Source of the DNA: Bacillota bacterium
Lineage (GTDB): Bacteria; Bacillota; Clostridia; Christensenellales; Aristaeellaceae
NCBI GenBank assembly: GCA_023459275.1
Contig: JAEWVC010000023.1
Location: 1-64,000 of the forward strand
Reading direction: 5' to 3'
DNA length: 64,000 bases
Shown piece by piece: positions 1-7,946 of the stretch; positions within the stretch are counted from its first letter, which is position 1; each line of letters opens with the position of its first letter. Both the position numbers and the translations under genes were made by a program. The notes beneath the pieces are model-generated. The model did not search any database. It saw only the letters and a program-made list of their open reading frames with translations, and was not told the DNA's origin.

Positions 1-11
1 GAGGCGGTTTC

Positions 12-308
12 ATGCGAAATATACTGGTTGATTTGTATCGAGGGAACCTATCGCTTTCCGAGCGCGCTTATAAGCGCGGAACGGATTATGCCCGCACCAT
101 GAACCGGATCGTAGAAATCGAAGGGCAGATCAGGGCTGTAATACCCGAGGAACATACAGAGTTGTTGCGGCAATTCGCAAGCGCCCAGGCTGATCTGGCA
201 GCGGTATCATGCCTGGAGGATTTCATTTCCGGCTATCGGATGGGCGTGCAATTCATGCTGGCCGTTTTCCTCAATGATGACGGATGCTTTAAGCCTATCG
301 ACGAATAG
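12..308 (+). CDS. DUF6809-like small protein of mobile elements
   Basis: A 98-residue soluble protein whose opening (MRNILVDLYRGNLSLSERAYKRG) and conserved FISGYRMGVQFM segment near residues 71-83 match my memory of the DUF6809 family, common in phages and integrative elements of Clostridia. No catalytic motif is visible and the function is unknown. The start follows GAGGCGG at a usable distance, and a strong terminator closes the gene. It sits beside a SprT-like gene with an element-type leader, so the left edge of the window may be the tail of a mobile element (inference). Confidence 0.7.
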   Translation: MRNILVDLYRGNLSLSERAYKRGTDYARTMNRIVEIEGQIRAVIPEEHTELLRQFASAQADLAAVSCLEDFISGYRMGVQFMLAVFLNDDGCFKPIDE

Positions 309-322
309 TCTAGAGGACGTAG

Positions 323-352
323 AAGCCCGGCACTGTGTTGACCGGGCTTTGT
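323..352 (+). terminator. Rho-independent terminator
   Basis: An 8-bp perfect stem (AAGCCCGG / CCGGGCTT) with an 11-base loop, followed by a short T run, lies 15 bases after the stop of the first gene. Confidence 0.8.
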
Positions 353-398
353 TGTCTATGCCTTTTCAGATGCTACATTGCAGTCGCCACATACCACG

Positions 399-683
399 CT
401 ATTCGTCTTCGTCCTTTGAAGGAACATATACTTTAATAGTTTGACCATTGCGCCCGAATGTGCTAAACCTCTCTCCTTTTTCATCTTCATCGTCATAGAT
501 TATAAAACCTACCGCCCGCACGTCCATGGCTGAGAAGTTGCGGCGTTTGACCGCTTCATATATTAACCAGTGCAGGTCACTATCGCCTACACGATAGGTG
601 CCGATAGGCGTCCTTACGATATTGCCGTCGATTTCCCCGATATGCTCGCCGTTGAACCTGTTGGTTAAAGTCTGCTTTTCCAT
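399..683 (-). CDS. Hypothetical small protein of a mobile element
   Basis: A 94-residue acidic protein beginning MEKQTLTNRF. I chose the internal ATG at 683 because GGAGGG lies just upstream of it; the longer frame to 725 would run through the leader. No known domain is recognised. The C-terminal half (GFIIYDDEDEKGERF) suggests a small beta-rich fold (inference). It has its own promoter-leader of the type also found before the SprT-like gene and several prophage genes, which marks it as a self-contained cargo gene. Confidence 0.6.
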   Translation of the reverse strand: MEKQTLTNRFNGEHIGEIDGNIVRTPIGTYRVGDSDLHWLIYEAVKRRNFSAMDVRAVGFIIYDDEDEKGERFSTFGRNGQTIKVYVPSKDEDE

Positions 684-753
684 TGCTGTGCCCTCCTGAA
701 AATTATCCTTGGATTCCCGAGTCACAGCTTACATATTCACGGTGTGAAGACAA
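684..753 (-). promoter_or_regulatory. Recurring promoter-leader, copy 1
   Basis: On the minus strand a TTGTCT hexamer (748-753) and a TAAGCT hexamer (726-731) are separated by 16 bases. TAAGCTGTGAC follows, then AGGAGGG just before the ATG. The same layout recurs at eight other places in the window, so it is read as a promoter plus 5' leader. Confidence 0.6.
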
Positions 754-879
754 GCTCAAAAGAGTATGAATTTGTAAATGTTAGCCGCAAAAAAAGAGTG
801 ATATAATCACTCCCCAGCCCGCTGATACTTTGCCAACGGGCTGAAGCGGCCTGTAGGCCGCTTCGTAGGCCGTTTTTTG

Positions 880-1545
880 CTATGCCTTTTCAAAGGGTAC
901 CTTGCAATCCCCGCATACCACGTTGACCTGCTTCGTCGCCCGAATGATTGCGCCGCATTCCGGGCAGACGTACTTGATGCTTCGATTCTTTGAGGTCTGG
1001 CGGCCACCCTTGATGGTAGTCGTGGTCGTTGTGCCCTCGCCGTCTTCGTCGCCGTCGCCCTTGATTGTCACTTGCAGAAGCGTCTTGCGGCTGGCGGTGA
1101 TGTTATCCATGCCGGGCTGTTCGGCCAGCCAAGCCGCCGTTTCCTCGGTCAGCGTCGTGATCGTCCAGCCATAGGTAGCATGCTTCTCAATGTGCAGGCC
1201 ATGAGCCTCGGCGGTTTCCTTGAACTTCTGGTTGTGGTAATACCCATTGTTTGAAACGTCCTTGATATCATTCGTCAGGTCGTACAGGTGCGCCATTTCG
1301 TGGAGCATGGTGGCAGCCACCTCGTTGATAGGCCGGTCGATATATTCTGCGCAGATATTGATCTCGCGGTAAGCCCCGCCGTTGCCCTGCCAGATTTCAT
1401 ATATGCTGCACCAGCCATATGCGCCGTGTCCGCCGTCCGGAGATACGGTGATGGCCGGGCGCTGGAGTTCTCCAGCATAGAAATGATTGTTGAAAAGGTC
1501 AAACATTGATTCGGTCTTGGCTACGATTGCGGAAATGTTCAGCAT
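880..1545 (-). CDS. SprT-like zinc metalloprotease with C-terminal zinc ribbon
   Basis: A 221-residue protein with the metallopeptidase motif H82-E83-M-A-H86 (LHEMAHLYD) and a C-terminal zinc ribbon with pairs C194/C197 and C211/C214 (CPEC, CGDC). This is the architecture of SprT-like proteases (SPRTN family), which in eukaryotes degrade DNA-protein crosslinks. Copies on plasmids, phages and integrative elements are common but their substrates are unknown. The start at 1545 is set by AAGGAGG just upstream. A short Thr-rich linker (residues about 178-186) joins the protease and ribbon. Being preceded by the recurring leader suggests mobile-element cargo. Confidence 0.85.
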   Translation of the reverse strand: MLNISAIVAKTESMFDLFNNHFYAGELQRPAITVSPDGGHGAYGWCSIYEIWQGNGGAYREINICAEYIDRPINEVAATMLHEMAHLYDLTNDIKDVSNNGYYHNQKFKETAEAHGLHIEKHATYGWTITTLTEETAAWLAEQPGMDNITASRKTLLQVTIKGDGDEDGEGTTTTTTIKGGRQTSKNRSIKYVCPECGAIIRATKQVNVVCGDCKVPFEKA

Positions 1546-1612
1546 TGCGGGTTCCTCCTTGAAAGTTATGTTTGGTGTGGTCACAGCTTAGCGATTTGAA
1601 CATATCTTTCAA
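1546..1612 (-). promoter_or_regulatory. Recurring promoter-leader, copy 2
   Basis: Minus-strand TTGAAA (1607-1612), 16-base spacer, TAAGCT (1585-1590), then TGTGACCACACC and AAGGAGG before the SprT-like gene. About 45 bases of it are nearly identical to an orphan copy at 11290-11352. Confidence 0.65.
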
Positions 1613-1632
1613 GTCAGAGAAGCGTCCAAAAA

Positions 1633-1664
1633 AGAAGCCCCGGCAGCGGGCAAGCTGCCGGGAA
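1633..1664 (-). terminator. Hairpin with minus-strand T run
   Basis: Stem CCCGGCAGC (1638-1646) / GCTGCCGGG (1654-1662), followed on the minus strand by CTTCTTTTTT. It lies just upstream of leader copy 2. A sequence-related terminator holds the same position beside the orphan leader near 11371-11402. Confidence 0.7.
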
Positions 1665-1672
1665 CACATTTA

Positions 1673-1917
1673 ACTAAGGCAAAGTTCTCGGTTGTTGGCG
1701 GTGTTCATAGCGTATTTAGGGACTGTTTGGGAAGGCAAGAGTCTTGATACAAAAAAATATGATACAAATTGATAAAGATGAAAAATAAATGTTTACATAA
1801 AGTCGTATTGATGAAGCTATAGTCCTGACAGAAAAGAATAATCTGCCAACGCCACTGTCCTTTTCACATAAATACCCCTACAGCGAATTGCTTTTCCTAA
1901 AATCTGATGCAGACATG
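1673..1917. other. Intergenic, no gene seen
   Basis: An AT-rich stretch (especially 1735-1805) between the mobile-element edge and the wall-protein cluster. I see no convincing reading frame, RNA gene or repeat in it. Confidence 0.5.
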
Positions 1918-1962
1918 AAAAAACCGAGGGAAACGGTGAACGTCCCCTTGGTTTTTTACTTT
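1918..1962 (-). terminator. Terminator of the CHAP gene
   Basis: AAAAAACCGAGGG and CCCCTTGGTTTTTT form a nearly perfect long stem seven bases after the CHAP-gene stop. It has T runs on both strands and could work in both directions. Confidence 0.75.
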
Positions 1963-1968
1963 GACTAT

Positions 1969-2901
1969 TCAGCCTCCATCGCTGGCTACGAGCCAGTTGG
2001 AAGAATCATTATCCAGCTGGCGCTCAATTTCTTCTGCGATTGCAAACTGCGTTTCCATATCCGCGATGCCGTTTGCCTTTTCTCCTGGCATGAAATCGCT
2101 TTGGAATGTGCGCAGCGCGCTGGCGGTCTTTGCGCCGAACACGCCATCCGCATCCTTTTGCTCCAACAGGGAAAGCTCCGCAAGCTTGCTTTGCAGTTGC
2201 TTCACCTTTTCTCCCTTGTTGCCGGGACGCATGGTGACGCCAGCCACCTCATTGACTGTGCCATACCCCAAAATGGTAGGGTCCGTCAGTAGATATTCTT
2301 TGCGGGCCACCTTGGAGGGGTTATTCCCCTCAATGGCATGAATAACGACTTGTCCCTCCGCATTCACATCGGTGTATTCCACCATGGCCACATGGTCGGT
2401 ATCCCTGCCTCCGCGCCAGGTGAAGTACATCCAGTCCCCCGGCTGAGGGATGTATTCGTTCTTGAGCATGGGGGCCTGCTTGCCTGTAAACCATTGGGGG
2501 CCCCAATCATCAATCGTTCCCCTTCTGTCAATGTAGCGGCCACGGGCGATATACCAGTCACGCCCCACATTGCTGCCGCTATATAGGGGGTATTGAACCT
2601 TCAACAGATTCGTACCGTAGCGTTGATCGGTCTGGTCTACAGACCAGCACAAGAATTCCGCACACCATTGGGCGTATGGGTCACCGGACCAGTCGCCGTA
2701 TTTTGTATACCCGTTTTTCTTTTCCGTATAGCCAAGTTCTTCCCTGGCCACAGACAGTAAAAGCTCCACAAACGATGATTCCTCTTTTGCCTGCGACGCG
2801 GTAACCGCCGCCGTTGTCTTCTGCTGTTCTACTGTGCTTGCAGCCGGCGAAGAGGGGCTGGGCCCTTCCTCAGCCAGAGTGCATGTCAGCACAAACATCA
2901 A
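1969..2901 (-). CDS. Secreted CHAP-domain peptidoglycan hydrolase with PG_binding_1
   Basis: The protein has a hydrophobic export segment, a Ser/Thr/Ala linker, a CHAP (NlpC/P60-like) domain with C80 (AQWCAEF) and H170 (DHVAMVEY) as the expected catalytic pair, and a C-terminal PG_binding_1 motif near residues 224-290. CHAP enzymes cut peptidoglycan as amidases or endopeptidases outside the membrane. The start is odd. The first usable codons are TTG 2901 or ATG 2898, far from any ribosome site and cutting the signal peptide short. AAAGGAGG at 2941-2950 is correctly spaced for an ATA codon at 2934, which would give IGRRFILLTLSLMFVLTCTLA, like the MRIGRR and MRIVRR openings of its neighbours. 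The true protein is probably 11 residues longer. Confidence 0.88.
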   Translation of the reverse strand: MMFVLTCTLAEEGPSPSSPAASTVEQQKTTAAVTASQAKEESSFVELLLSVAREELGYTEKKNGYTKYGDWSGDPYAQWCAEFLCWSVDQTDQRYGTNLLKVQYPLYSGSNVGRDWYIARGRYIDRRGTIDDWGPQWFTGKQAPMLKNEYIPQPGDWMYFTWRGGRDTDHVAMVEYTDVNAEGQVVIHAIEGNNPSKVARKEYLLTDPTILGYGTVNEVAGVTMRPGNKGEKVKQLQSKLAELSLLEQKDADGVFGAKTASALRTFQSDFMPGEKANGIADMETQFAIAEEIERQLDNDSSNWLVASDGG

Positions 2902-3009
2902 GCTCAGGGTAAGCAGTATAAACCTTCTGCCTATGCAGACACCTCCTTTACTGCATCTATGCTATCACAGATTCGCAGCAATGTTCAACGGCAACTCCTG
3001 TCAATGCTG

Positions 3010-3362
3010 TTACAGCGCAACGGGTACCGGCTCTCCCATACGCAGGGAATCCTTTGTCACATGGCAGCTATGGGCAAGCACATGCACGCCGCTGTCCGCC
3101 GCCCTTTTCAGCGCACTGGAAGAGGCCGGGCGCGCGGCGTCATTGAGAGAAAAGAAATAGCGCCCTCCATTTGGATCACAAAACAGACATAGCACTCATA
3201 TCTCTCTTTTACTGCCACCGCAAGCTCATTTACTTTCCTCCAGCGCAACACCCTTGACTTCCACCAGGCAGCGCTTGCCTTCCGCTTCCACATAAAATTC
3301 CAGCCGGGGCTGATGTACGCATATTCCGGCTGGATCAGGGTCATAGCGCATTACAAAACGCC
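3010..3362 (-). pseudogene. sfsA: sfsA C-terminal remnant, frameshifted and internally deleted
   Basis: Pieces of an SfsA-like protein occur in different minus-strand frames: RLEFYVEAEGKRCLVEVKGV followed by ALEES and a stop near 3225-3310, then VKERYECYVCFVIQMEG, then DPNGGRYFFSLNDAARPA with GVHVLAHSCHVTKDSLRMG and a PVPVAL end at 3010. They follow the order of the conserved SfsA C-terminal half (LVEVK, YVLFVIQ, GVxVLAY). The segment that normally carries FPDAPTERG is absent between the first two pieces. The N-terminal half is missing and the VanW gene ends immediately upstream. No intact product is possible. Confidence 0.7.
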
Positions 3363-4364
3363 TTACTGCCTGTATATGCACATGAACAGTGCACCGTCCT
3401 GAGCGCTGGCTTCCACACGCACGGCATAGTCATGCTCGTTGCGTATGCGCAAATTCAAACTATCAGTTCCAACCGCCGCATCCACGCCATGGGGCAGGTA
3501 TTTGGCTCCTGAGGGGCCATGGGGGCGGCGGTACAGAACAGCGATCTTTGGCAATTGTAACACCGTATTGTAAAACGTGGAGGATACTTGGCACGTTCCG
3601 CCGCCGGACCCCAGCGATACGCCGCCGTTCACCAGAATGGGAGCATCCTTATAACCGTTGGCCTTGCTGAAAGGCCCGATCTGCGTGTTAAAGTCCAGTA
3701 CTTCCCCGGATGCAATCATGCGGCTGAGCTTCTCGTTGGCAATCCGTATGTTTTCCATGCGGCCAATGTTGGCCTTTGTATCGGCAACACTATAAAACGA
3801 GGTAAAGGCTGCGATAGGAGTTTCGCTGCTGAGCGGTTCATCGGTCGGGGACACTGGCGTCAGATTTCTCAAATGTCTGGTATCAACATATGAGTATTCA
3901 CGCCAATAAGGAATTCGTGCCCAGCCGTCTGTGATATCCAATATGCTGATCCGCGCGCCTGCCTGCAAGGTAACATGAGCTTGCGCGTCCGTTTGTGGCG
4001 CATATAAAACAGGTGTCTCCCTGGCAGTCTCAGCTATATATGCATGCTTGAACACACCATATGGAGGAGTATTCACAGGGTCCACAGGCGTCACCGCGGT
4101 AAGCTGGGACCGCAGCACATACCCGGTTTTGCCTTTGTAACTGGCCATGACCCATTCCGGGCTGACCTCATAGATTTCGATCATATCCCCTTGATTGATG
4201 CCCGATACGCTCTTTGCTTCCCTGTTGGCCTCCGCCCGTAAGGTGCAGTTGGAAACCGTCTTCGCCGTATACAATACCTGCTTTGCGGCCGTGGCTGCAA
4301 GCAGGGTGCCCAAAAGCAGCGCAAGCGCCGCCAATCCACACATCAATCTTCTGCCAATCCGCAT
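3363..4364 (-). CDS. Secreted VanW-family protein with two SH3b domains
   Basis: A 333-residue protein with a signal peptide (MRIGRRLMCGLAALALLLGT), two SH3-like repeats (about residues 28-90 and 100-160), and a VanW domain from about 180 to the end (VLDFNTQIGPFSKANGY, GGGTCQVSSTFYN). VanW is found in some vancomycin-resistance clusters and many Clostridia wall proteins; its biochemical role is not established. SH3b domains probably bind the wall. The start at 4364 follows AAGGAGA at seven bases; the longer frame to 4382 overlaps that site. It has no van resistance neighbours, so a resistance role is not implied. Confidence 0.88.
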   Translation of the reverse strand: MRIGRRLMCGLAALALLLGTLLAATAAKQVLYTAKTVSNCTLRAEANREAKSVSGINQGDMIEIYEVSPEWVMASYKGKTGYVLRSQLTAVTPVDPVNTPPYGVFKHAYIAETARETPVLYAPQTDAQAHVTLQAGARISILDITDGWARIPYWREYSYVDTRHLRNLTPVSPTDEPLSSETPIAAFTSFYSVADTKANIGRMENIRIANEKLSRMIASGEVLDFNTQIGPFSKANGYKDAPILVNGGVSLGSGGGTCQVSSTFYNTVLQLPKIAVLYRRPHGPSGAKYLPHGVDAAVGTDSLNLRIRNEHDYAVRVEASAQDGALFMCIYRQ

Positions 4365-4744
4365 ATGGTGATCTCCTTCCACTTATGTAACCAGTCTTGA
4401 TTATACCATCCTTTTCCTTTTCGGCACAAGCTGGATACTATGGTTTTACATTCCGCATTATTGACAAGCGGAAAAAGCCATACAGCACCCGATAAACGGA
4501 ATGATCATCACAGTGGCAAGGCGGATAAAAGCAGTGTGCTGCGTACCATATAAAGTCACAAGGTACTGAAAATCCCGGTGATGTGGCCGGGATTTCCGCT
4601 ATTTTGGCTTACTTGTCGGCGCTTTTCCACAGTCGCTGTACCCCGCTTACCTTTGCCCATGGATGTCGGTCTTTTGTGCGTTCATTCCCCAATCTCTGTC
4701 CCGTCCTTGAAAATATTAAGCGTTTTACGGGTATTAATATGGCC
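4365..4744. other. Intergenic region with one terminator
   Basis: 380 bases without a supported gene. They contain the upstream region of the VanW gene and the hairpin at 4569-4595. Short plus-strand frames here overlap the TraX gene and lack family resemblance. Confidence 0.5.
4569..4596 (-). terminator. Terminator downstream of TraX-like gene
   Basis: Nine-base stem AAATCCCGG / CCGGGATTT with an eight-base loop, followed by TTTTCAG on the minus strand, about 150 bases after the TraX-like stop. Confidence 0.65.
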
Positions 4745-5506
4745 CTATTTAAAAATGTTCCATGCATAGATGACAGCCAGATGCAGCGGATAGAAGATAT
4801 AGAACACCCACTTGTTCAGCTTCATTCTGGACCGGCATGGCCAATAGATGGCTGGGAGCGCGAGGACGGCAAAGGTCTGCAGGCCAAACCGTACACTCCC
4901 GATGGAATACGCGCGCCCCTCCACGCCCCACCAAAGCATGTACCCGCATACCAGAATCAGAGAGGTGAGCGGCCTGTCAAACAATACATAGAAGAGCAGC
5001 ATGAGCACCACACCACGGACGCCATAGCTTGTAGTGAGGTAAGGACTCGCATACCATACGACGAGCGCCATGACGCCGGTTAAAATATACTTTTTCGTTT
5101 TGATCGTCCAGATCATCAGTAACCCCAACAGCAGTTCAAACATGATATTGGCGTATTGCATACTCAACCCGTACCACTTCAACGCGGCGAGTACCGGATT
5201 CTGCAGGAAATCAAGTGCGCGCATGGCCGGTGTGATATGGTTTAGCGCTAGTACATAAAAGGGCTGCGAAACCAATCCCATAATAGCGACGCGCAAAAGA
5301 TACCTCGGCATGTTGTGCGTATATATACTGCCCACCGCCAGGCAATAGCAAATGAGTGGAAACGAGATTCGCCCAACTACGCGCAGCCAGGAATACTGCG
5401 GGAAAATCGCCACTCCAATATGATCGATAAGCATGCTGACGATGGCGATCAGCTTGAGCAGATTTGTATTGGTGTTCAGTTGTACCATGTGCTCGCGGCC
5501 TTGCAT
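4745..5506 (-). CDS. TraX-family polytopic membrane protein
   Basis: 253 residues, very hydrophobic, with about eight membrane segments and the typical TraX opening LLKLIAIVSMLIDHIGVAIFP followed by RVVGRISFPLICYCL. The founding TraX of the F plasmid is required for N-terminal acetylation of F-pilin; chromosomal Firmicutes members are uncharacterised and resemble membrane acyltransferases. The start at 5506 follows GGAGGG by five bases. It stands alone between wall-protein genes, so an acyl-modification role at the envelope is only inference. Confidence 0.85.
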   Translation of the reverse strand: MQGREHMVQLNTNTNLLKLIAIVSMLIDHIGVAIFPQYSWLRVVGRISFPLICYCLAVGSIYTHNMPRYLLRVAIMGLVSQPFYVLALNHITPAMRALDFLQNPVLAALKWYGLSMQYANIMFELLLGLLMIWTIKTKKYILTGVMALVVWYASPYLTTSYGVRGVVLMLLFYVLFDRPLTSLILVCGYMLWWGVEGRAYSIGSVRFGLQTFAVLALPAIYWPCRSRMKLNKWVFYIFYPLHLAVIYAWNIFK

Positions 5507-5633
5507 ATGATCCCTCCAAATTATGTCCAGTTGCTCCCACTATACGAGTGAATCGAAGATATGTCAATCGGACAAAGCTCCTGTGCGGAAATTACATGCT
5601 GGTTTTCGTGCAAGCATTAGGGTGCCATCAAGA

Positions 5634-5664
5634 ATAAAAACCACCGGCGAACTTCGTCGGTGGC
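5634..5664 (-). terminator. Terminator of PG_binding_1 repeat protein
   Basis: Stem CCACCG / CGGTGG with a minus-strand T run (GGTTTTTATT), 16 bases after the stop at 5680. Confidence 0.8.
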
Positions 5665-5679
5665 AATATGAATCATTTT

Positions 5680-7209
5680 TTATTCGACTACTTCCCCAGT
5701 AAGTTGCTGCCAGCCTTTGCGCAAGGCTTTTTGATTTTTAACGCCATAATCGGGATCGTTCTTGCTGACCTCTTCCATGTCCCGCAAAAAATGAACACAG
5801 TTCTGGCCCTCGAAATTGTTGTCCTTGATGCTTTGTCCGCCATGAGCCACATTATGCATGGTGGCCACGGTCCAGGTTCCACTGGGAAGCCGGACATAAA
5901 CAAATTTTGGGGGGTCCCATATGGCCTTCCCTCCAAAGGCGGCCATCATGTTGGCTGTATCCTCGCTTGTCTGCGGCTCCACGTCTGCGTGACGGCCAAG
6001 AGAATACAAATGGAGTGTGTAGCTATAACCCGATGCGGGGTCGTAAACATAAATGGAGCTCTTTCCCTTTAGAGCAGGTTTGACGTCGTTGAACCAGTGC
6101 AGGAGTTTGATCTTTCCAACCGAAGGAACATCATAGGCGGCAGACTGCGCCGAGTACTTGAGTGCGTTGCCTGAATAAAGCAGGGTTTGTGTTTTAACAC
6201 CTGCCACGCCATCCGCCGTCAGTTTGTTGCGCGTCTGAAAGCTCTTGACGGCTTGAGTGGTTTGGCTGTCGTAGTTGCCAGTGACCTCTACATTGTAATC
6301 CAGTGATGTTAATTGCGTTTGCAAAGTACGTACCTCGTCGCCCGATGTGCCTGAACGCAGGGTTGCGTATGCAGTTGAAGCGCCGTTCGAGCCTGAAGCC
6401 TTTACTGCGGCTACAGCGGTGGAAGAAAGTAGTGCCTTGAAAGTCTTTGTACCTGCAAGGCCGTCCGCTGTCTGATTATTGCGGCTCTGAAAGGCTTTCA
6501 CGGCTGTGACTGTTGCATTGTCATAGGTTCCGCTTACGCCTTGGAGGTAGTTCAGTTCTACCAATTTAGCCTGCACTTGACTGACATCAGTACCGGTATG
6601 GTTGAGACGCAGCGTATGGGAAAGGGTGGCCGAGGTACACACAGCGGAAGAACCACTTGTTGTACTGCTGCCACTTCCTGCTAGCTCATACAGTTTGGTC
6701 AGAGTAGATGTACCAGCCTTGCCATCTACCGCCAGTTTGCTGGCCTGTTGAAATGCTTTTACAGCCTTCAGCGTGGCATTGCCGAACTTTCCATCAGTGC
6801 CGCCGGTACTATATCCAAGGCTTGTCAATGCGACCTGCATGTTTTGTACAGCGCTTCCGCTGCTTCCATAGATGAGGCTTCCGTTGGTACCCGTAATTGT
6901 GGAATTGCCGCTCCCGGCTAAATTGTACAGGGTTGTCAACGTCAGGTTTCCCGCCTTACCGTCGGTCTTCAAGCCGTTTCGACCTTGAAAGCTCTTGATA
7001 GCCGCCAAGGTTTTGGCACCAAACTTACCGTCCGCATTGTCCGCCAGATAGCCAAGCGTTACGAGTGCGGCTTGCATGTTTTTTACTTCATTACCGGCAT
7101 CGCCAAGTTCTAGTGTCGTATACCCTGCGGCAAGGGCATAAGATTGCAGCACTCCAACCAGCAGCAGTAATACAAGGATAAACGCAGTCAAACGCCTAAC
7201 GATTCGCAT
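5680..7209 (-). CDS. Secreted four-repeat PG_binding_1 protein with unrecognised Cys/His C-terminal domain
   Basis: 509 residues: signal peptide (MRIVRRLTAFILVLLLLVGV, cleavage near ALAAG), then four PG_binding_1 repeats (about residues 30-95, 112-175, 198-262 and 280-345; each has GxxGxxVxxxQxxL and AVKAFQ-type motifs), then a roughly 150-residue domain. That domain ends with HGGQSIKDNNFEGQNCVHF (H456, C471, H473). The same domain with the same residues ends the 874-residue protein at 13375-15999. It faintly recalls the HG...SHGC pattern of YkuD L,D-transpeptidases, but I do not recognise it as a named family. GGAGG lies seven bases before the ATG. The likely role is wall remodelling outside the membrane (inference). 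Confidence 0.85.
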   Translation of the reverse strand: MRIVRRLTAFILVLLLLVGVLQSYALAAGYTTLELGDAGNEVKNMQAALVTLGYLADNADGKFGAKTLAAIKSFQGRNGLKTDGKAGNLTLTTLYNLAGSGNSTITGTNGSLIYGSSGSAVQNMQVALTSLGYSTGGTDGKFGNATLKAVKAFQQASKLAVDGKAGTSTLTKLYELAGSGSSTTSGSSAVCTSATLSHTLRLNHTGTDVSQVQAKLVELNYLQGVSGTYDNATVTAVKAFQSRNNQTADGLAGTKTFKALLSSTAVAAVKASGSNGASTAYATLRSGTSGDEVRTLQTQLTSLDYNVEVTGNYDSQTTQAVKSFQTRNKLTADGVAGVKTQTLLYSGNALKYSAQSAAYDVPSVGKIKLLHWFNDVKPALKGKSSIYVYDPASGYSYTLHLYSLGRHADVEPQTSEDTANMMAAFGGKAIWDPPKFVYVRLPSGTWTVATMHNVAHGGQSIKDNNFEGQNCVHFLRDMEEVSKNDPDYGVKNQKALRKGWQQLTGEVVE

Positions 7210-7492
7210 ATTGAAACCTCCTGAATATTCACGGGATGTAGTATAGCAGAAGATGGCAGAAATGTGAATAAGTATTACGATATTGTTACATATCCGAGTC
7301 TGCGCAGCAATGACAAGTCAGACAGAAATATAGGCATAGCCATTAGCCATGGTGCTCAGGTTTTGCTGATGAAATATTCGAACACATGAAATGATAGAGC
7401 AGAGTGCATCCGGCATTATATTGTATATATCCATCTACTGCTTTCATATCGGTTGTAGATAAATGGCGCTATAGCTTTTGAAACAAGCAAAC

Positions 7493-7545
7493 TTGACAAC
7501 AGTCTCGTGCAATAGCATAATATACACATACCCCTTACGGTATGG
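7493..7545 (+). promoter_or_regulatory. csoR promoter and CsoR-type operator
   Basis: TTGACA (7493-7498), 17 bases, CATAAT (7516-7521), then ACATACCCCTTACGGTATGG (7525-7544), a G/C-tract pseudo-palindrome like known CsoR sites. Its position over the transcription start implies autorepression. The rest of the gap from 7210 holds nothing else I can support. Confidence 0.7.
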
Positions 7546-7558
7546 GAGGTATTGAAGC

Positions 7559-7834
7559 ATGAGACAGTGTATGGATACGGAAAAGCTGCATCCACGCCTG
7601 AAAAAGATTATTGGGCAGATTCAGGCGATTGACCGCATGGTGGACGAGGACGTTCCTTGCGAAGATGTTCTCGCCCAGATCAATGCAGCCAAGTCTGCGC
7701 TGCATAAGGTGGGCCAGGTTATCTTGGAAGGGCACATCAACCACTGTGTACGGGACGGTATCGCCCATGGAGATGCGGACAAGACGATAGAGAGCTTCAC
7801 AAAAGCTGTGGAACGGTTTGCAAATATGACCTGA
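7559..7834 (+). CDS. csoR: CsoR/RcnR-family metal-sensing repressor, probably copper
   Basis: 91 residues, all-helical DUF156 fold. C34, H59 and C63 have exactly the spacing of the Cys-His-x3-Cys copper site of characterised CsoR proteins (C36, H61, C65 in M. tuberculosis). The protein should hold DNA in the apo form and release it on Cu(I) binding. GGGAGG lies nine bases before the ATG. A terminator separates it from the P1B ATPase, but both have operators of the same ATACCCC type, so they form a two-unit regulon. RcnR/FrmR-type function is less likely because those use different first-coordination residues. Confidence 0.9.
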   Translation: MRQCMDTEKLHPRLKKIIGQIQAIDRMVDEDVPCEDVLAQINAAKSALHKVGQVILEGHINHCVRDGIAHGDADKTIESFTKAVERFANMT

Positions 7835-7849
7835 GACACCGCCGGATGA

Positions 7850-7878
7850 GACAGCCGCAAAGTTTGCGGCTGTTTTTT
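7850..7878 (+). terminator. csoR terminator
   Basis: AGCCGCAAA / TTTGCGGCT stem with a two-base loop and six T residues. Its end abuts the -35 box of the ATPase promoter. Confidence 0.85.
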
Positions 7879-7879
7879 C

Positions 7880-7931
7880 TTGACAACATGCAGCTTCAAG
7901 CATATTATATACCTATACCCCCATGGGTATA
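7880..7931 (+). promoter_or_regulatory. ATPase promoter with CsoR-type operator
   Basis: TTGACA (7880-7885), 17 bases, TATTAT (7903-7908), then TATACCCCCATGGGTATA (7914-7931), an inverted repeat of the CsoR class placed over the start site. Confidence 0.75.
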
Positions 7932-7946
7932 AATATGGAGGCATGT

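Noticed and set aside
3363..4364. VanW protein as evidence of vancomycin resistance
   Set aside because: No vanHAX, vanY or regulator genes are nearby, and VanW domains are common in Clostridia without resistance.
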